From Amycolatopsis orientalis DSM 43388 (GTDB taxonomy: Bacteria; Actinomycetota; Actinomycetes; Mycobacteriales; Pseudonocardiaceae): 64,000 nt of DNA. The stretch covers positions 167,736 through 231,735 of the forward strand of contig NZ_ASXG01000126.1 of assembly GCF_000411975.1 (NCBI RefSeq), in the 5' to 3' direction. Each line of letters begins with the position of its first letter. The stretch's first letter is position 1. The notes below the pieces were generated by a model, which saw nothing but the letters and a program-made list of their open reading frames with translations, made no database searches and was not told the DNA's origin. Position numbers and translations under genes: made by a program. Below, piece by piece: positions 28,201-34,620 of this stretch.

Positions 28201-29195
28201 TTCCACACTTCGCGGCCTTCGACGGCCACGCGCTCGGCCAGCTCCGGCGGGCAGGCTTCGCCGCCGAAGATGAGCAGCCGCACGTCTTCCAGCGCGTCCG
28301 CCGGCCACAGCGCGGCCAGCGTCGGGACCGTCGACACGACGGTGATGCCCTGCGAGACCAGCCACGGGCCGAGGTCGACGCCGGTGCGGACCAGCGCGCG
28401 CGGCGCGGGCACCAGGCAGGCGCCGTGCCGCCAGGCCAGCCACATCTCTTCGCAGGAGGCGTCGAACGCGACGCTCAGCCCGGCCAGCACGCGGTCGCCG
28501 GGGCCGATCGGCTCGTCGGCCAGGAAAAGCTGTGCTTCGGCGTCCACGAAAGCCGCCGCCGAGGCGTGCGTGACCGCGACGCCCTTCGGCTTGCCGGTGG
28601 AGCCGGAGGTGAAGATGATCCACGCGTCGTCGGCCGGGCCGGGCGTGCCGGTGGCGCCGCTCGGCGGGCCGGCGACGGCGATCTGGCCGTCGGTGGCGAT
28701 CGCCGCGACGCCCGCCTCGCCGAACACCAGCTCGGCGCGCTCGTCGGGGTCGTCCGCGTCGACCGGCACGTACGCCGCGCCGACCGACAGCGTCGCCAGG
28801 ATCGCGACGTACAGCTCGGCGGTGCCGGAGGAGATCCGGATGCCGACGCGGTCGCCGAGGCCGACGCCGTGCTCGCGCAGCCTGCGGGCGTACGCGTCGA
28901 TCTCTTCCATCAGCCGGCGGTAGCTCAGCGGGCCGGTGCCGTCGTCGAGCGCGGCGGCGTTCGGGTGCCGCTCCGCGGTCTCGGTGAGGATGTCCAGGAG
29001 GGTGCGCTCGGCGACCGGAGCCGCGGTTTCGTACAAAGCGGGCGAGAGCGCGGCCTCGACGGCGAGCGCCAGGGCGTCGGCACTGCCGGAATCGGCGGTC
29101 AGCGTCACCGGGCCACCTCGGCGGCCGGGTGCGTTCCAGTATTCCGGAACGACGGGAACACGGTCGAACTCTGGGCGCGCAAGCCCATCACTCAC
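25221..29195 (-). CDS. Pls/PosA-type single-module NRPS with membrane-bound C-terminal domains
   Basis: A 1324-aa synthetase related to epsilon-poly-L-lysine synthetase. The adenylation domain (about residues 60-530) shows IIFTSGSTGKPKG at 193-205, NTYGPTEATV and YRSGDM. The carrier protein with phosphopantetheine serine in FFTNGGGSLTAAQL is near residue 570. The remainder alternates membrane segments with three left-handed beta-helix, hexapeptide-rich acyltransferase-like domains (for example IGAEARVGARSTLFPGARIG, and a last one ending near the C-terminus). There is no thioesterase or canonical condensation domain, as in Pls, where the tandem soluble domains catalyse iterative peptide bond formation. 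The monomer cannot be deduced safely. An M1 peptidase follows. Confidence 0.87.
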   Translation of the reverse strand: MSDGLARPEFDRVPVVPEYWNAPGRRGGPVTLTADSGSADALALAVEAALSPALYETAAPVAERTLLDILTETAERHPNAAALDDGTGPLSYRRLMEEIDAYARRLREHGVGLGDRVGIRISSGTAELYVAILATLSVGAAYVPVDADDPDERAELVFGEAGVAAIATDGQIAVAGPPSGATGTPGPADDAWIIFTSGSTGKPKGVAVTHASAAAFVDAEAQLFLADEPIGPGDRVLAGLSVAFDASCEEMWLAWRHGACLVPAPRALVRTGVDLGPWLVSQGITVVSTVPTLAALWPADALEDVRLLIFGGEACPPELAERVAVEGREVWNTYGPTEATVVACAAQMTGEGPVRIGLPLVGWQLVVVNEAGEPVAMGETGELVIGGAGLARYLDAEKDAEKYAPLPSMGWERAYRSGDMVRAEPEGLLFLGRMDEQIKLGGRRIELGEVDAALQALPGVRGAAAAVRRTKAGNQVLVGYVVPEDGETLDTDDAATRLRAQLPAALVPLLATIDDLPTRTSGKVDRAALPWPLSTVDASAAGLSPTEAWLAEGWSEILGVSVSTANADFFTNGGGSLTAAQLIARIRTRHPEVSVSDIYQNPKLGALAAKLDALSGEETERREIAPTPRRAGLVQSLLMVPLMGLVGLRWTTLAAACSNVLALLGVSWAPTLNWAWLVLAYLVLFTPAGRIAIAAGGARVLLAGVRPGTYPRGGSVHLRLWTAEKLAEFSGADSVAGASWMTTYAKALGARIGKDVDLHSPPPVTGLLKLGRGAAVEPEVDLSGHWVDGDVVHIGKVRIGAEARVGARSTLFPGARIGKGAEIAAGSTVRGAVPAGQRWAGSPAVRSDAKDALKWPSSRPPRSRFWAAVYGATSVFLGLLPGIAALPGVAVLGYAVSGTSSLGAALAQALLFVPVATVAYFLTYALLVLAGVRALGVGMVEGYHPVHGRVAWQVWATERLMGMAREGLFPLYASLFTPVWLRLLGAKVGRNVEASTVLALPKMTKVDSGAFLADDTMVATYELGHGWLHAAPARIGKQAFLGNSGMTAPGRSVPKRGLVGVLSSTPAKAKKGSSYLGMPPLPVRRAVEESDTSRTYTPPLHLKAARALVELCRILPVMCAVALTVGVAASLLALASWGGFWVAALLAGPVLLAAGIVAALTATAAKWLLVGKFREIDHPLWSSFVWRNELADTFVEALAVPWLIGALGGTPLLPAWLRTMGVKIGRGVWLDTYWLPESDLVELGDGATINRGCVVQTHLFHDRIMTMSRVTLEEGATLGPHGIVLPGASIGARTTVGPGSLVTRGDAVPADTRWLGNPISAWRR

Positions 29196-29326
29196 CTTTC
29201 GCGAGCGTCATTCGGGCTGGCCATCCGAATGAGGCGCCCGTAGCGACCGTCTACCTTACGCGGCAATGAAGCGAAGGTCGCGTCAGGGTAACGACCGCGT
29301 GTCGGACGTCACGGCGCGCAGGCCAG

Positions 29327-29370
29327 GCAAGGGAATCCCGCGAAATCCGGTTCGCCGGGAATTCCCTTGC
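29327..29370 (-). terminator. Hairpin terminator downstream of der
   Basis: Arms GCAAGGGAAT..CCCG (29327-29340) and CGGGAATTCCCTTGC (29356-29370) form a 14-15 bp stem with one bulged base. It begins 12 bp after the der stop and closes the cmk-plsC-der transcript before the Pls promoter region. The rest of 29196-29381 shows only a possible minus-strand -10, TAAGGT, near 29255-29260. Confidence 0.65.
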
Positions 29371-29381
29371 CGGGAAAGGAA

Positions 29382-30863
29382 TCAGCGGTTGCGGGCCGCT
29401 TTTCCGCCCGCCTTCGGCTTCTGCTTCTTTTCGCGGACGCGCACATTCACCCGGACGGGGCTGCCCGCGAAGCCGAACTGCTCGCGGAATTTCCGCTCGA
29501 TGAACCGGCGGTACCCGGCCTCGAGGAACCCGGTGGTGAACAGCACCAGCGTCGGCGGCCGGATGCCCGCCTGCGTCGCGAACAGCACCTTCGGCTGCTT
29601 GCCGCCGCGCACCGGCGGCGGCGTGGCCGCGATCAGGTCGGACAGCCAGCCGTTGAGCTGCCCGGTCGACACGCGCTGGTCCCACGACGACAGCGCCGTG
29701 CGCAGGGCGGGCGCGAGCTTGCGCACCGCGCGCCCGGTGAGCGCGGAGATGTTGACCTTCTCCGCCCACGGCACCCGCACGAGGCCGCGGTCCAGCTCGC
29801 GCACCATGGCGTGCCGGCGGTCCTCGTCGACCAGGTCCCATTTGTTGAACGCGAGCACGCACGCGCGGCCGGCCTCGACCACCATCGTCAGCACCCGCAG
29901 GTCCTGTTCGGTCAGCGGTTCGGAGGCGTCCAGCAGCACGATCGCGACCTCGGCCGCGTCGATCGCGGTCTTGGTGCGCAGCGAGGCGTAGTACTCCGCG
30001 CCGTCGGCGAAGTTGACGCGCTTGCGCAGCCCCGCGGTGTCCACGAACCGCCAGACCTCGCCGTCCAGCTCGACCAGCGAGTCGACCGGGTCGACCGTGG
30101 TGCCCGCGACCGAGTCGACCACCGAGCGCTGCTCGCCGGAAAGCCGGTTGAGCAGGCTGGACTTGCCGACGTTCGGCTTGCCGACCAGCGCGACGCGGCG
30201 CGGCCCGGCGGTCACCGTGCCGGCTTCGCGCGGCGCCTCGGGCAGCGCGGCCATGATCGAGTCGAGCAGGTCGCCCGAGCTGCGCCCGTGCAGCGCGCTG
30301 ACCGGGTGCGGTTCGCCGAGGCCCAGCGACCACAGCGACGCGGTGTCGGCCAGCAGCCGGTCGTCGTCCACCTTGTTCGCGGCCAGCAGGACCGGCTTCT
30401 TCGAGCGGCGCAGCACGCGCGCGACGGCCTCGTCGGTGGCGGTGGCCCCGACCGTCGCGTCGACCACCAGCAGCACCGCGTCCGCGGTCTGCATGGCCAT
30501 CTCGGCCTGCTGCGCGACCGAGGCCTGCAGGCCGGTCGCGTCGGGCTCCCAGCCGCCGGTGTCGACGAGCGTGAACCGCCGCCCGGCCCAGAACGCGTCG
30601 TAGGCGACGCGGTCGCGCGTCACGCCCGGCACGTCCTGCACGACCGCTTCCCGGCGCCCGAGGATGCGGTTGACCAGCGTGGACTTGCCCACGTTCGGCC
30701 GGCCGACCACAGCGAGCACCGGCTGCGCGGCGGCGGCGCGGCCGTCGGCCTCCTCGGCCTCGATCTTCGCGTCGAGCGCGGCGAACTCGGACTCGTCGGC
30801 CCACGTTCCGTCGATCTCGCCGAGACCGTCCACCGCGCTGTCGGCGGCGTCAAACCCTGTCAT
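29382..30863 (-). CDS. der: Ribosome biogenesis GTPase Der (EngA)
   Basis: A 493-aa GTPase with two tandem G domains: GRPNVGKSTLVNR with DVPGVTRD in the first, and GKPNVGKSSLLNR with SVAGTTVDPV in the second. These are followed by the KH-like domain and a basic tail (REKKQKPKAGGKAARNR). Der acts in 50S subunit maturation. The first ~50 residues are an acidic extension usual in actinobacteria. It is the last gene of cmk-plsC-der; the upstream stop is 15 bp away. Confidence 0.97.
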   Translation of the reverse strand: MTGFDAADSAVDGLGEIDGTWADESEFAALDAKIEAEEADGRAAAAQPVLAVVGRPNVGKSTLVNRILGRREAVVQDVPGVTRDRVAYDAFWAGRRFTLVDTGGWEPDATGLQASVAQQAEMAMQTADAVLLVVDATVGATATDEAVARVLRRSKKPVLLAANKVDDDRLLADTASLWSLGLGEPHPVSALHGRSSGDLLDSIMAALPEAPREAGTVTAGPRRVALVGKPNVGKSSLLNRLSGEQRSVVDSVAGTTVDPVDSLVELDGEVWRFVDTAGLRKRVNFADGAEYYASLRTKTAIDAAEVAIVLLDASEPLTEQDLRVLTMVVEAGRACVLAFNKWDLVDEDRRHAMVRELDRGLVRVPWAEKVNISALTGRAVRKLAPALRTALSSWDQRVSTGQLNGWLSDLIAATPPPVRGGKQPKVLFATQAGIRPPTLVLFTTGFLEAGYRRFIERKFREQFGFAGSPVRVNVRVREKKQKPKAGGKAARNR

Positions 30864-30878
30864 CGTTTCCCACTTCGC

Positions 30879-31535
30879 CTACGGCGTGGCGAACCCGTGT
30901 TCGCCCCGCCAGTCGTCCAAAGCCTGTACGAGCGCCGCGAGCTGCGCACGCAGCTCTTCGGTGCCCTGGTCGAGCCCTTTGCGGCCCGGACCGACCTTCA
31001 GCGCGAACGGCTCCCCGAAGAGGAGGTCCACGCGCGGGCGCCACCGCCGTTTCCCGTCGGCGGGCTTGCGCGTCCCGCGGATCGCCACCGGCAGCACCGT
31101 GGCGCCCGAAGCGCGCACGAGCCACGCCGCGCCGCGTTCGGCGGCCCCGACGTCGCCCTCGCCGCGGGTGCCTTCCGGGAAGATCCCGACGGCCCCGCCC
31201 GCTTTGAGCACGCCGACCGCCGTGGTCAGCGGCGTCCGGTCGATCTCGCCCCGGCGGACCGGGATCTGGCCGATCGCCCGCAGGAGCCGCCCGGCGACGC
31301 CCTTGAACAGCTCGGCCTTGGCCAGGAACGCGCTGCGCCGCGGAAGCATTCCGATCAGCAGCTGCGGATCGACGTTCGAGCTGTGGTTCGCGATCACGAC
31401 GAGCGGCCCGTCGGCGGGCACCCGGTCGCGGCCGTGCACCCGGATCCGGAACGCCGGACGCAGATAATACCGGCCCGCGGCCCGCCCGATGTCGAGCAGG
31501 AGCCCGTTCGCCCCCTCGGGAAGGGCGCCGCTCAC
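30879..31535 (-). CDS. 1-acyl-sn-glycerol-3-phosphate acyltransferase family protein (PlsC-like)
   Basis: A 218-aa acyltransferase with block I NHSSNVDP (catalytic H-x4-D) and block III FPEGTRGEG. It transfers an acyl chain to a lysophospholipid or related acceptor at the membrane. The GTG start at 31535 overlaps the cmk stop (GTGA). Longer in-frame readings would run over cmk and are rejected. Placement between cmk and der is frequent in actinobacteria and seems to be operon conservation rather than a shared pathway. Confidence 0.9.
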   Translation of the reverse strand: MSGALPEGANGLLLDIGRAAGRYYLRPAFRIRVHGRDRVPADGPLVVIANHSSNVDPQLLIGMLPRRSAFLAKAELFKGVAGRLLRAIGQIPVRRGEIDRTPLTTAVGVLKAGGAVGIFPEGTRGEGDVGAAERGAAWLVRASGATVLPVAIRGTRKPADGKRRWRPRVDLLFGEPFALKVGPGRKGLDQGTEELRAQLAALVQALDDWRGEHGFATP

Positions 31536-32278
31536 CGGCTGACCCCGGCCTCGGCGGCAGCCGGTTCGGCCGGGCAGTCGCCGAGCAGCCCGCGCCCGCG
31601 GGCGAGTTCGGCCAGCGCGACGATCACCTGGTCGATCGTCAGCTCGGAGGTGTCCACCTGGACCGCGTCCCCGGCCGCGCGCAGCGGCGAGGCGGCGCGG
31701 GTGGAGTCGATCCGGTCGCGGCGCTCCACCGATTCCCGGGCGGATTCGACGCTGGACGCGCGGCCGGCCGCGGAGTCCTGGGTGTTCCGCCGCGCGGCGC
31801 GGACCTCGGCCGAGGCGGTGAGGTAGACCTTGAGCGGCGCGTCCGGCGCGACGGTGGTGCCGATGTCGCGGCCCTCCACGACGATCCCGCCGTCGTCCTC
31901 GACCGCGTCGGCGATCATCCGGCGCTGCCGGGCGACGAGCACCTCGCGCACCTGCGCCACGGCCGACACCGGCGAAACCGCCCCGGTCACCTCGGGGCCG
32001 CGGATCTCGGCGGCCACGTCCTCGCCGGCCAGCCGGACGTCCGGCCGCTCCGGGTCGGTGCCCAGCGAGAAGTCGACGTCGTGCGCGAACGCCCCGACCG
32101 CGTGCTCGTCGGCGAGGTCGATCCCGGCCCGCAGCGCGGCCAGCGTGACGACGCGGTACATCGCTCCGGTGTCGAGGTAGCGGGCGCTCAGCCGTCCGGC
32201 GAGCTTGCGCGCCACCGTGGTCTTGCCGGTTCCCGACGGGCCGTCCAGCGCGACCACCCCACGTAGGGCTCCCGTCAC
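31532..32278 (-). CDS. cmk: Cytidylate kinase
   Basis: A 248-aa (d)CMP kinase. The P-loop is GPSGTGKTTVARKLA near the N-terminus, followed by YLDTGAMYR for CMP binding and the RRDRIDSTRAASPL lid segment. It phosphorylates CMP and dCMP. I start it at the GTG at 32278, seven bases behind GAGGAG; an upstream GTG five codons earlier overlaps that site. The partner rluB, which normally sits directly upstream, is 4.3 kb away here because four genes have been inserted. Confidence 0.95.
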   Translation of the reverse strand: MTGALRGVVALDGPSGTGKTTVARKLAGRLSARYLDTGAMYRVVTLAALRAGIDLADEHAVGAFAHDVDFSLGTDPERPDVRLAGEDVAAEIRGPEVTGAVSPVSAVAQVREVLVARQRRMIADAVEDDGGIVVEGRDIGTTVAPDAPLKVYLTASAEVRAARRNTQDSAAGRASSVESARESVERRDRIDSTRAASPLRAAGDAVQVDTSELTIDQVIVALAELARGRGLLGDCPAEPAAAEAGVSR

Positions 32279-32413
32279 CGATGTTCTCCTCACGCTCGTC
32301 CCGCACTCCCGGTCCGGTTCATTCTGCCGGTAGCCGGTCCCGCCGCCTCAGCCGGTGCCCGCCGGGAAGCGGGCCGGCGGCGCGCACCGCCGCCTCAGCG
32401 TTCTTTCAGTCGC

Positions 32414-32468
32414 CGCTAGACAACCTAGCGGCGCTAAGTTAGCGTTGCACTTGTTCCTAGCACTGCTA
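32414..32468. promoter_or_regulatory. Three stacked palindromes upstream of the DUF4267 gene
   Basis: CGCTAG-N5-CTAGCG (32414-32430), CGCTAA-G-TTAGCG (32432-32444) and TAGC-ACT-GCTA (32458-32468) follow one another, all built on a GCTAR half-site. A possible promoter TTGCAC (32445-32450) with TAACTC 16 bases on runs through the last one, and GGAGGG precedes the ATG. This is what a TetR- or MarR-type operator looks like; no such regulator gene lies in the window. Confidence 0.6.
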
Positions 32469-32484
32469 ACTCCGGAGGGTCCCC

Positions 32485-32853
32485 ATGCTGATCGCCGCTT
32501 ACGTCCTCGCCGCCATCCCCGTCCTCGGGATCATCTACGTCGGGTTCACCTATCTGTTCGCGCCGGCGAAAACCGCCGCCACGTTCGGCCTGCGGGAGAT
32601 CCCGACCGGCTCGACCGCGTTCTTCGAAATCAAAGGAGACCGCGACCTCGGCACCGGGCTGATCCTCGGCGTCGCGATGCTGGCGGGCAGCGCGCACCTC
32701 GTCGGCTGGCTGCTGCTCGCCGCGACCGTGATGCCGGTCTGCGACATGCTGATCATCCTGCGGCACAACGGGAAGAAGGGAATGGCCTACGGCGTGCACG
32801 GCGCCACCGCCGCGTTCATGGCCGCCACCTCGGTGCTCTTCCTGCTGGGCTGA
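32485..32853 (+). CDS. DUF4267 family small membrane protein
   Basis: A 122-aa integral membrane protein with four hydrophobic helices (about residues 3-25, 52-72, 73-92, 100-120) and the FGLREIP and KGDRDLGTGLILG motifs that recur in DUF4267 proteins. No enzymatic function is known. GGAGGG lies four bases before the ATG. It is preceded by a cluster of palindromes, implying tight repression, and followed 27 bp later by the antiporter pair, which may have its own promoter. Confidence 0.8.
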   Translation: MLIAAYVLAAIPVLGIIYVGFTYLFAPAKTAATFGLREIPTGSTAFFEIKGDRDLGTGLILGVAMLAGSAHLVGWLLLAATVMPVCDMLIILRHNGKKGMAYGVHGATAAFMAATSVLFLLG

Positions 32854-32880
32854 ACTCCGCGAATCGGACAATGAGTTACC

Positions 32881-33372
32881 GTGGCGAGCGTGAACGTCGA
32901 AGTCACCCCACTTCCCGGAATCGGTGTCCGCAAGGACTTCGCCACCCGCGCGGGACGCCGCATCGGCGTCGTCACCCAGCGGGACGGCAAGATCGAGCTG
33001 ATCGTCTCCAAATCCGACGATCCGGACGCCTGCCTCGCGTCGCTGCCGCTGACCGCGGACGAGGCGGGCGCGCTCTCGAACCTGCTGGGCGCGCCGCAGC
33101 TGGTGGCGCAGCTGAACGAGGAGCACCGCGAGCTGCCCGGGATCAACACGAAGCAGCTGCCGATCACCTCCGACAGCCCGTTCGACGGCCGCTCGCTCGG
33201 CGACACCGCGATGCGCACGCGCACCGGCGTCTCGATCGTCGCGGTGATGCGGGCCGGCCAGGTGCACCCGTCGCCGACGCCGGACTTCCTCTTCACCGCC
33301 GGCGACCTGCTCGTCGTGGTCGGCACGTCCGAGGGCCTGGAAGCCGCCGCCAAGATCCTCAAGCACGGCTGA
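32881..33372 (+). CDS. TrkA-C (RCK_C) regulatory subunit of a cation/proton antiporter, KhtT-like
   Basis: A 163-aa soluble protein with an N-terminal basic region (MNVEVTPLPGIGVRKDF, conserved in KhtT-like proteins) and a C-terminal RCK_C domain (about residues 80-160) ending with the FLFTAGDLLVVVGTSEGL ligand-binding sheet. It should gate the adjacent membrane subunit in response to a nucleotide. The GTG at 32881 lacks a ribosome-binding site but has GACAAT eight bases upstream, so it could be leaderless. A GTG at 32890 is the alternative. The stop overlaps the next ATG by one base. Confidence 0.85.
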   Translation: MASVNVEVTPLPGIGVRKDFATRAGRRIGVVTQRDGKIELIVSKSDDPDACLASLPLTADEAGALSNLLGAPQLVAQLNEEHRELPGINTKQLPITSDSPFDGRSLGDTAMRTRTGVSIVAVMRAGQVHPSPTPDFLFTAGDLLVVVGTSEGLEAAAKILKHG

Positions 33373-34562
33373 TGGACCACACCGCACTTTCGCTGATCGA
33401 ACTCGGCGCGGTCTTCTTCGTGCTCGGCGCGCTGGGCAGGCTCGCCGGCCGGATCGGCCTCTCCCCCATCCCCCTGTACCTGCTCGGCGGCCTGTGCTTC
33501 GGCTCCGGCGGCCTGATCCCGCTCGCCGACATCGGCGATTTCGCCCACCTCGCCAGCGAAATCGGCGTGGTGCTGCTGCTCTTGCTGCTGGGCCTGGAGT
33601 ACTCCGCGGCCGAACTGTTCACCGGCATGCGGCGGTCGTGGACCGCGGGCCTGGTCGACATCGTGCTCAACGCCGCCCCCGGCGCGGCGGTCGCGCTGCT
33701 GCTGGGCTGGGGCCCGATCGGCGCGATCGTCATGGCCGGCGTCACCTACATCTCGTCGTCCGGCATCATCGCGAAGGTCCTCGGCGACCTCGGCCGGCTG
33801 GGCAACCGGGAGACGCCGGTGGTCCTGTCGATCCTCGTGTTCGAGGACCTGGTGATGGCGCTGTACCTGCCGATCCTGACCGCGATCCTCGGCGGCGTCA
33901 GCCTGCTCGGCGGGCTGGAAGCGGTCGGCATCTCGCTGCTGGTGATCACCGTGGTGCTGGTGATCGCGCTCAAGTTCGGCCGCTACGTCTCGGCGCTGGT
34001 GGACAGCGACGACCGGGAAGTGTTCCTGCTCAAGATCCTCGGCGCGGCGCTGCTGGTGGCCGGCATCGCGTCGGCGCTGCAGGTGTCCGCTGCGGTCGGG
34101 GCGTTCCTGCTCGGCATCGCGGTGTCCGGCTCGACCGCGCACAACGCGACCCGGCTGCTGGAACCGTTGCGGGACTTGTTCGCCGCGATGTTCTTCGTGG
34201 TGTTCGGATTGAACACGAACCCGGCGTCGATCCCGCCGGTGCTCGGATGGGCCGCGGTGCTCGCGGTCGTGACGACGCTGACGAAGGTGGCCACCGGATG
34301 GTGGGCTGCCCGCCGGCAGAAAATCGGACGGCTCGGCCGCGCCCGGGCCGGGGCGGCGTTGGTCGCGCGGGGCGAGTTTTCGATCGTCATCGCCGGGCTG
34401 GCGGTCACCGCCGGCGCGGTGGACGGCGAACTGGCCGCGCTGGCCACGGCTTACGTGCTGCTGATGGCGATCCTCGGTCCGACCGCGGCGCGAGTGGTCG
34501 AGCCGATCGCGAAAGCCTTTCAGCGCAAGGCCGCGGCAAAGGAAACCGTCGCCGCCAGCTGA
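33372..34562 (+). CDS. Cation:proton antiporter membrane subunit (CPA2/Kef family, KhtU-like)
   Basis: A 396-aa polytopic membrane protein with about 12 helices. It shows the Na+/H+ exchanger fold: the discontinuous helix region ITYISSSGI-like (VTYISSSGIIAKVL), LSILVFEDL with the acidic ED pair of the transport site, and VSAAVGAFLLGIAVSGS. The cytoplasmic RCK domain of KefB/C is absent and is supplied by the preceding gene, the KhtT/KhtU arrangement for K+ or NH4+ efflux. Start and stop are joined by TGATG coupling. A strong hairpin terminator follows. Confidence 0.88.
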   Translation: MDHTALSLIELGAVFFVLGALGRLAGRIGLSPIPLYLLGGLCFGSGGLIPLADIGDFAHLASEIGVVLLLLLLGLEYSAAELFTGMRRSWTAGLVDIVLNAAPGAAVALLLGWGPIGAIVMAGVTYISSSGIIAKVLGDLGRLGNRETPVVLSILVFEDLVMALYLPILTAILGGVSLLGGLEAVGISLLVITVVLVIALKFGRYVSALVDSDDREVFLLKILGAALLVAGIASALQVSAAVGAFLLGIAVSGSTAHNATRLLEPLRDLFAAMFFVVFGLNTNPASIPPVLGWAAVLAVVTTLTKVATGWWAARRQKIGRLGRARAGAALVARGEFSIVIAGLAVTAGAVDGELAALATAYVLLMAILGPTAARVVEPIAKAFQRKAAAKETVAAS

Positions 34563-34565
34563 CGT

Positions 34566-34615
34566 CCGTGAGGGGACCCCGAGGGAATCTGATCCCTTCA
34601 GGGTTCCCCTCACGG
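34566..34615. terminator. Bidirectional hairpin terminator between convergent genes
   Basis: CCGTGAGGGGACCCCGA at the left pairs with GGGTTCCCCTCACGG at the right, with a short inner GGGA/TCCC stem. It fills the 58-bp gap between the antiporter gene (plus) and the peptidase gene (minus) and can serve both. Confidence 0.75.
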
Positions 34616-34620
34616 CTTTG

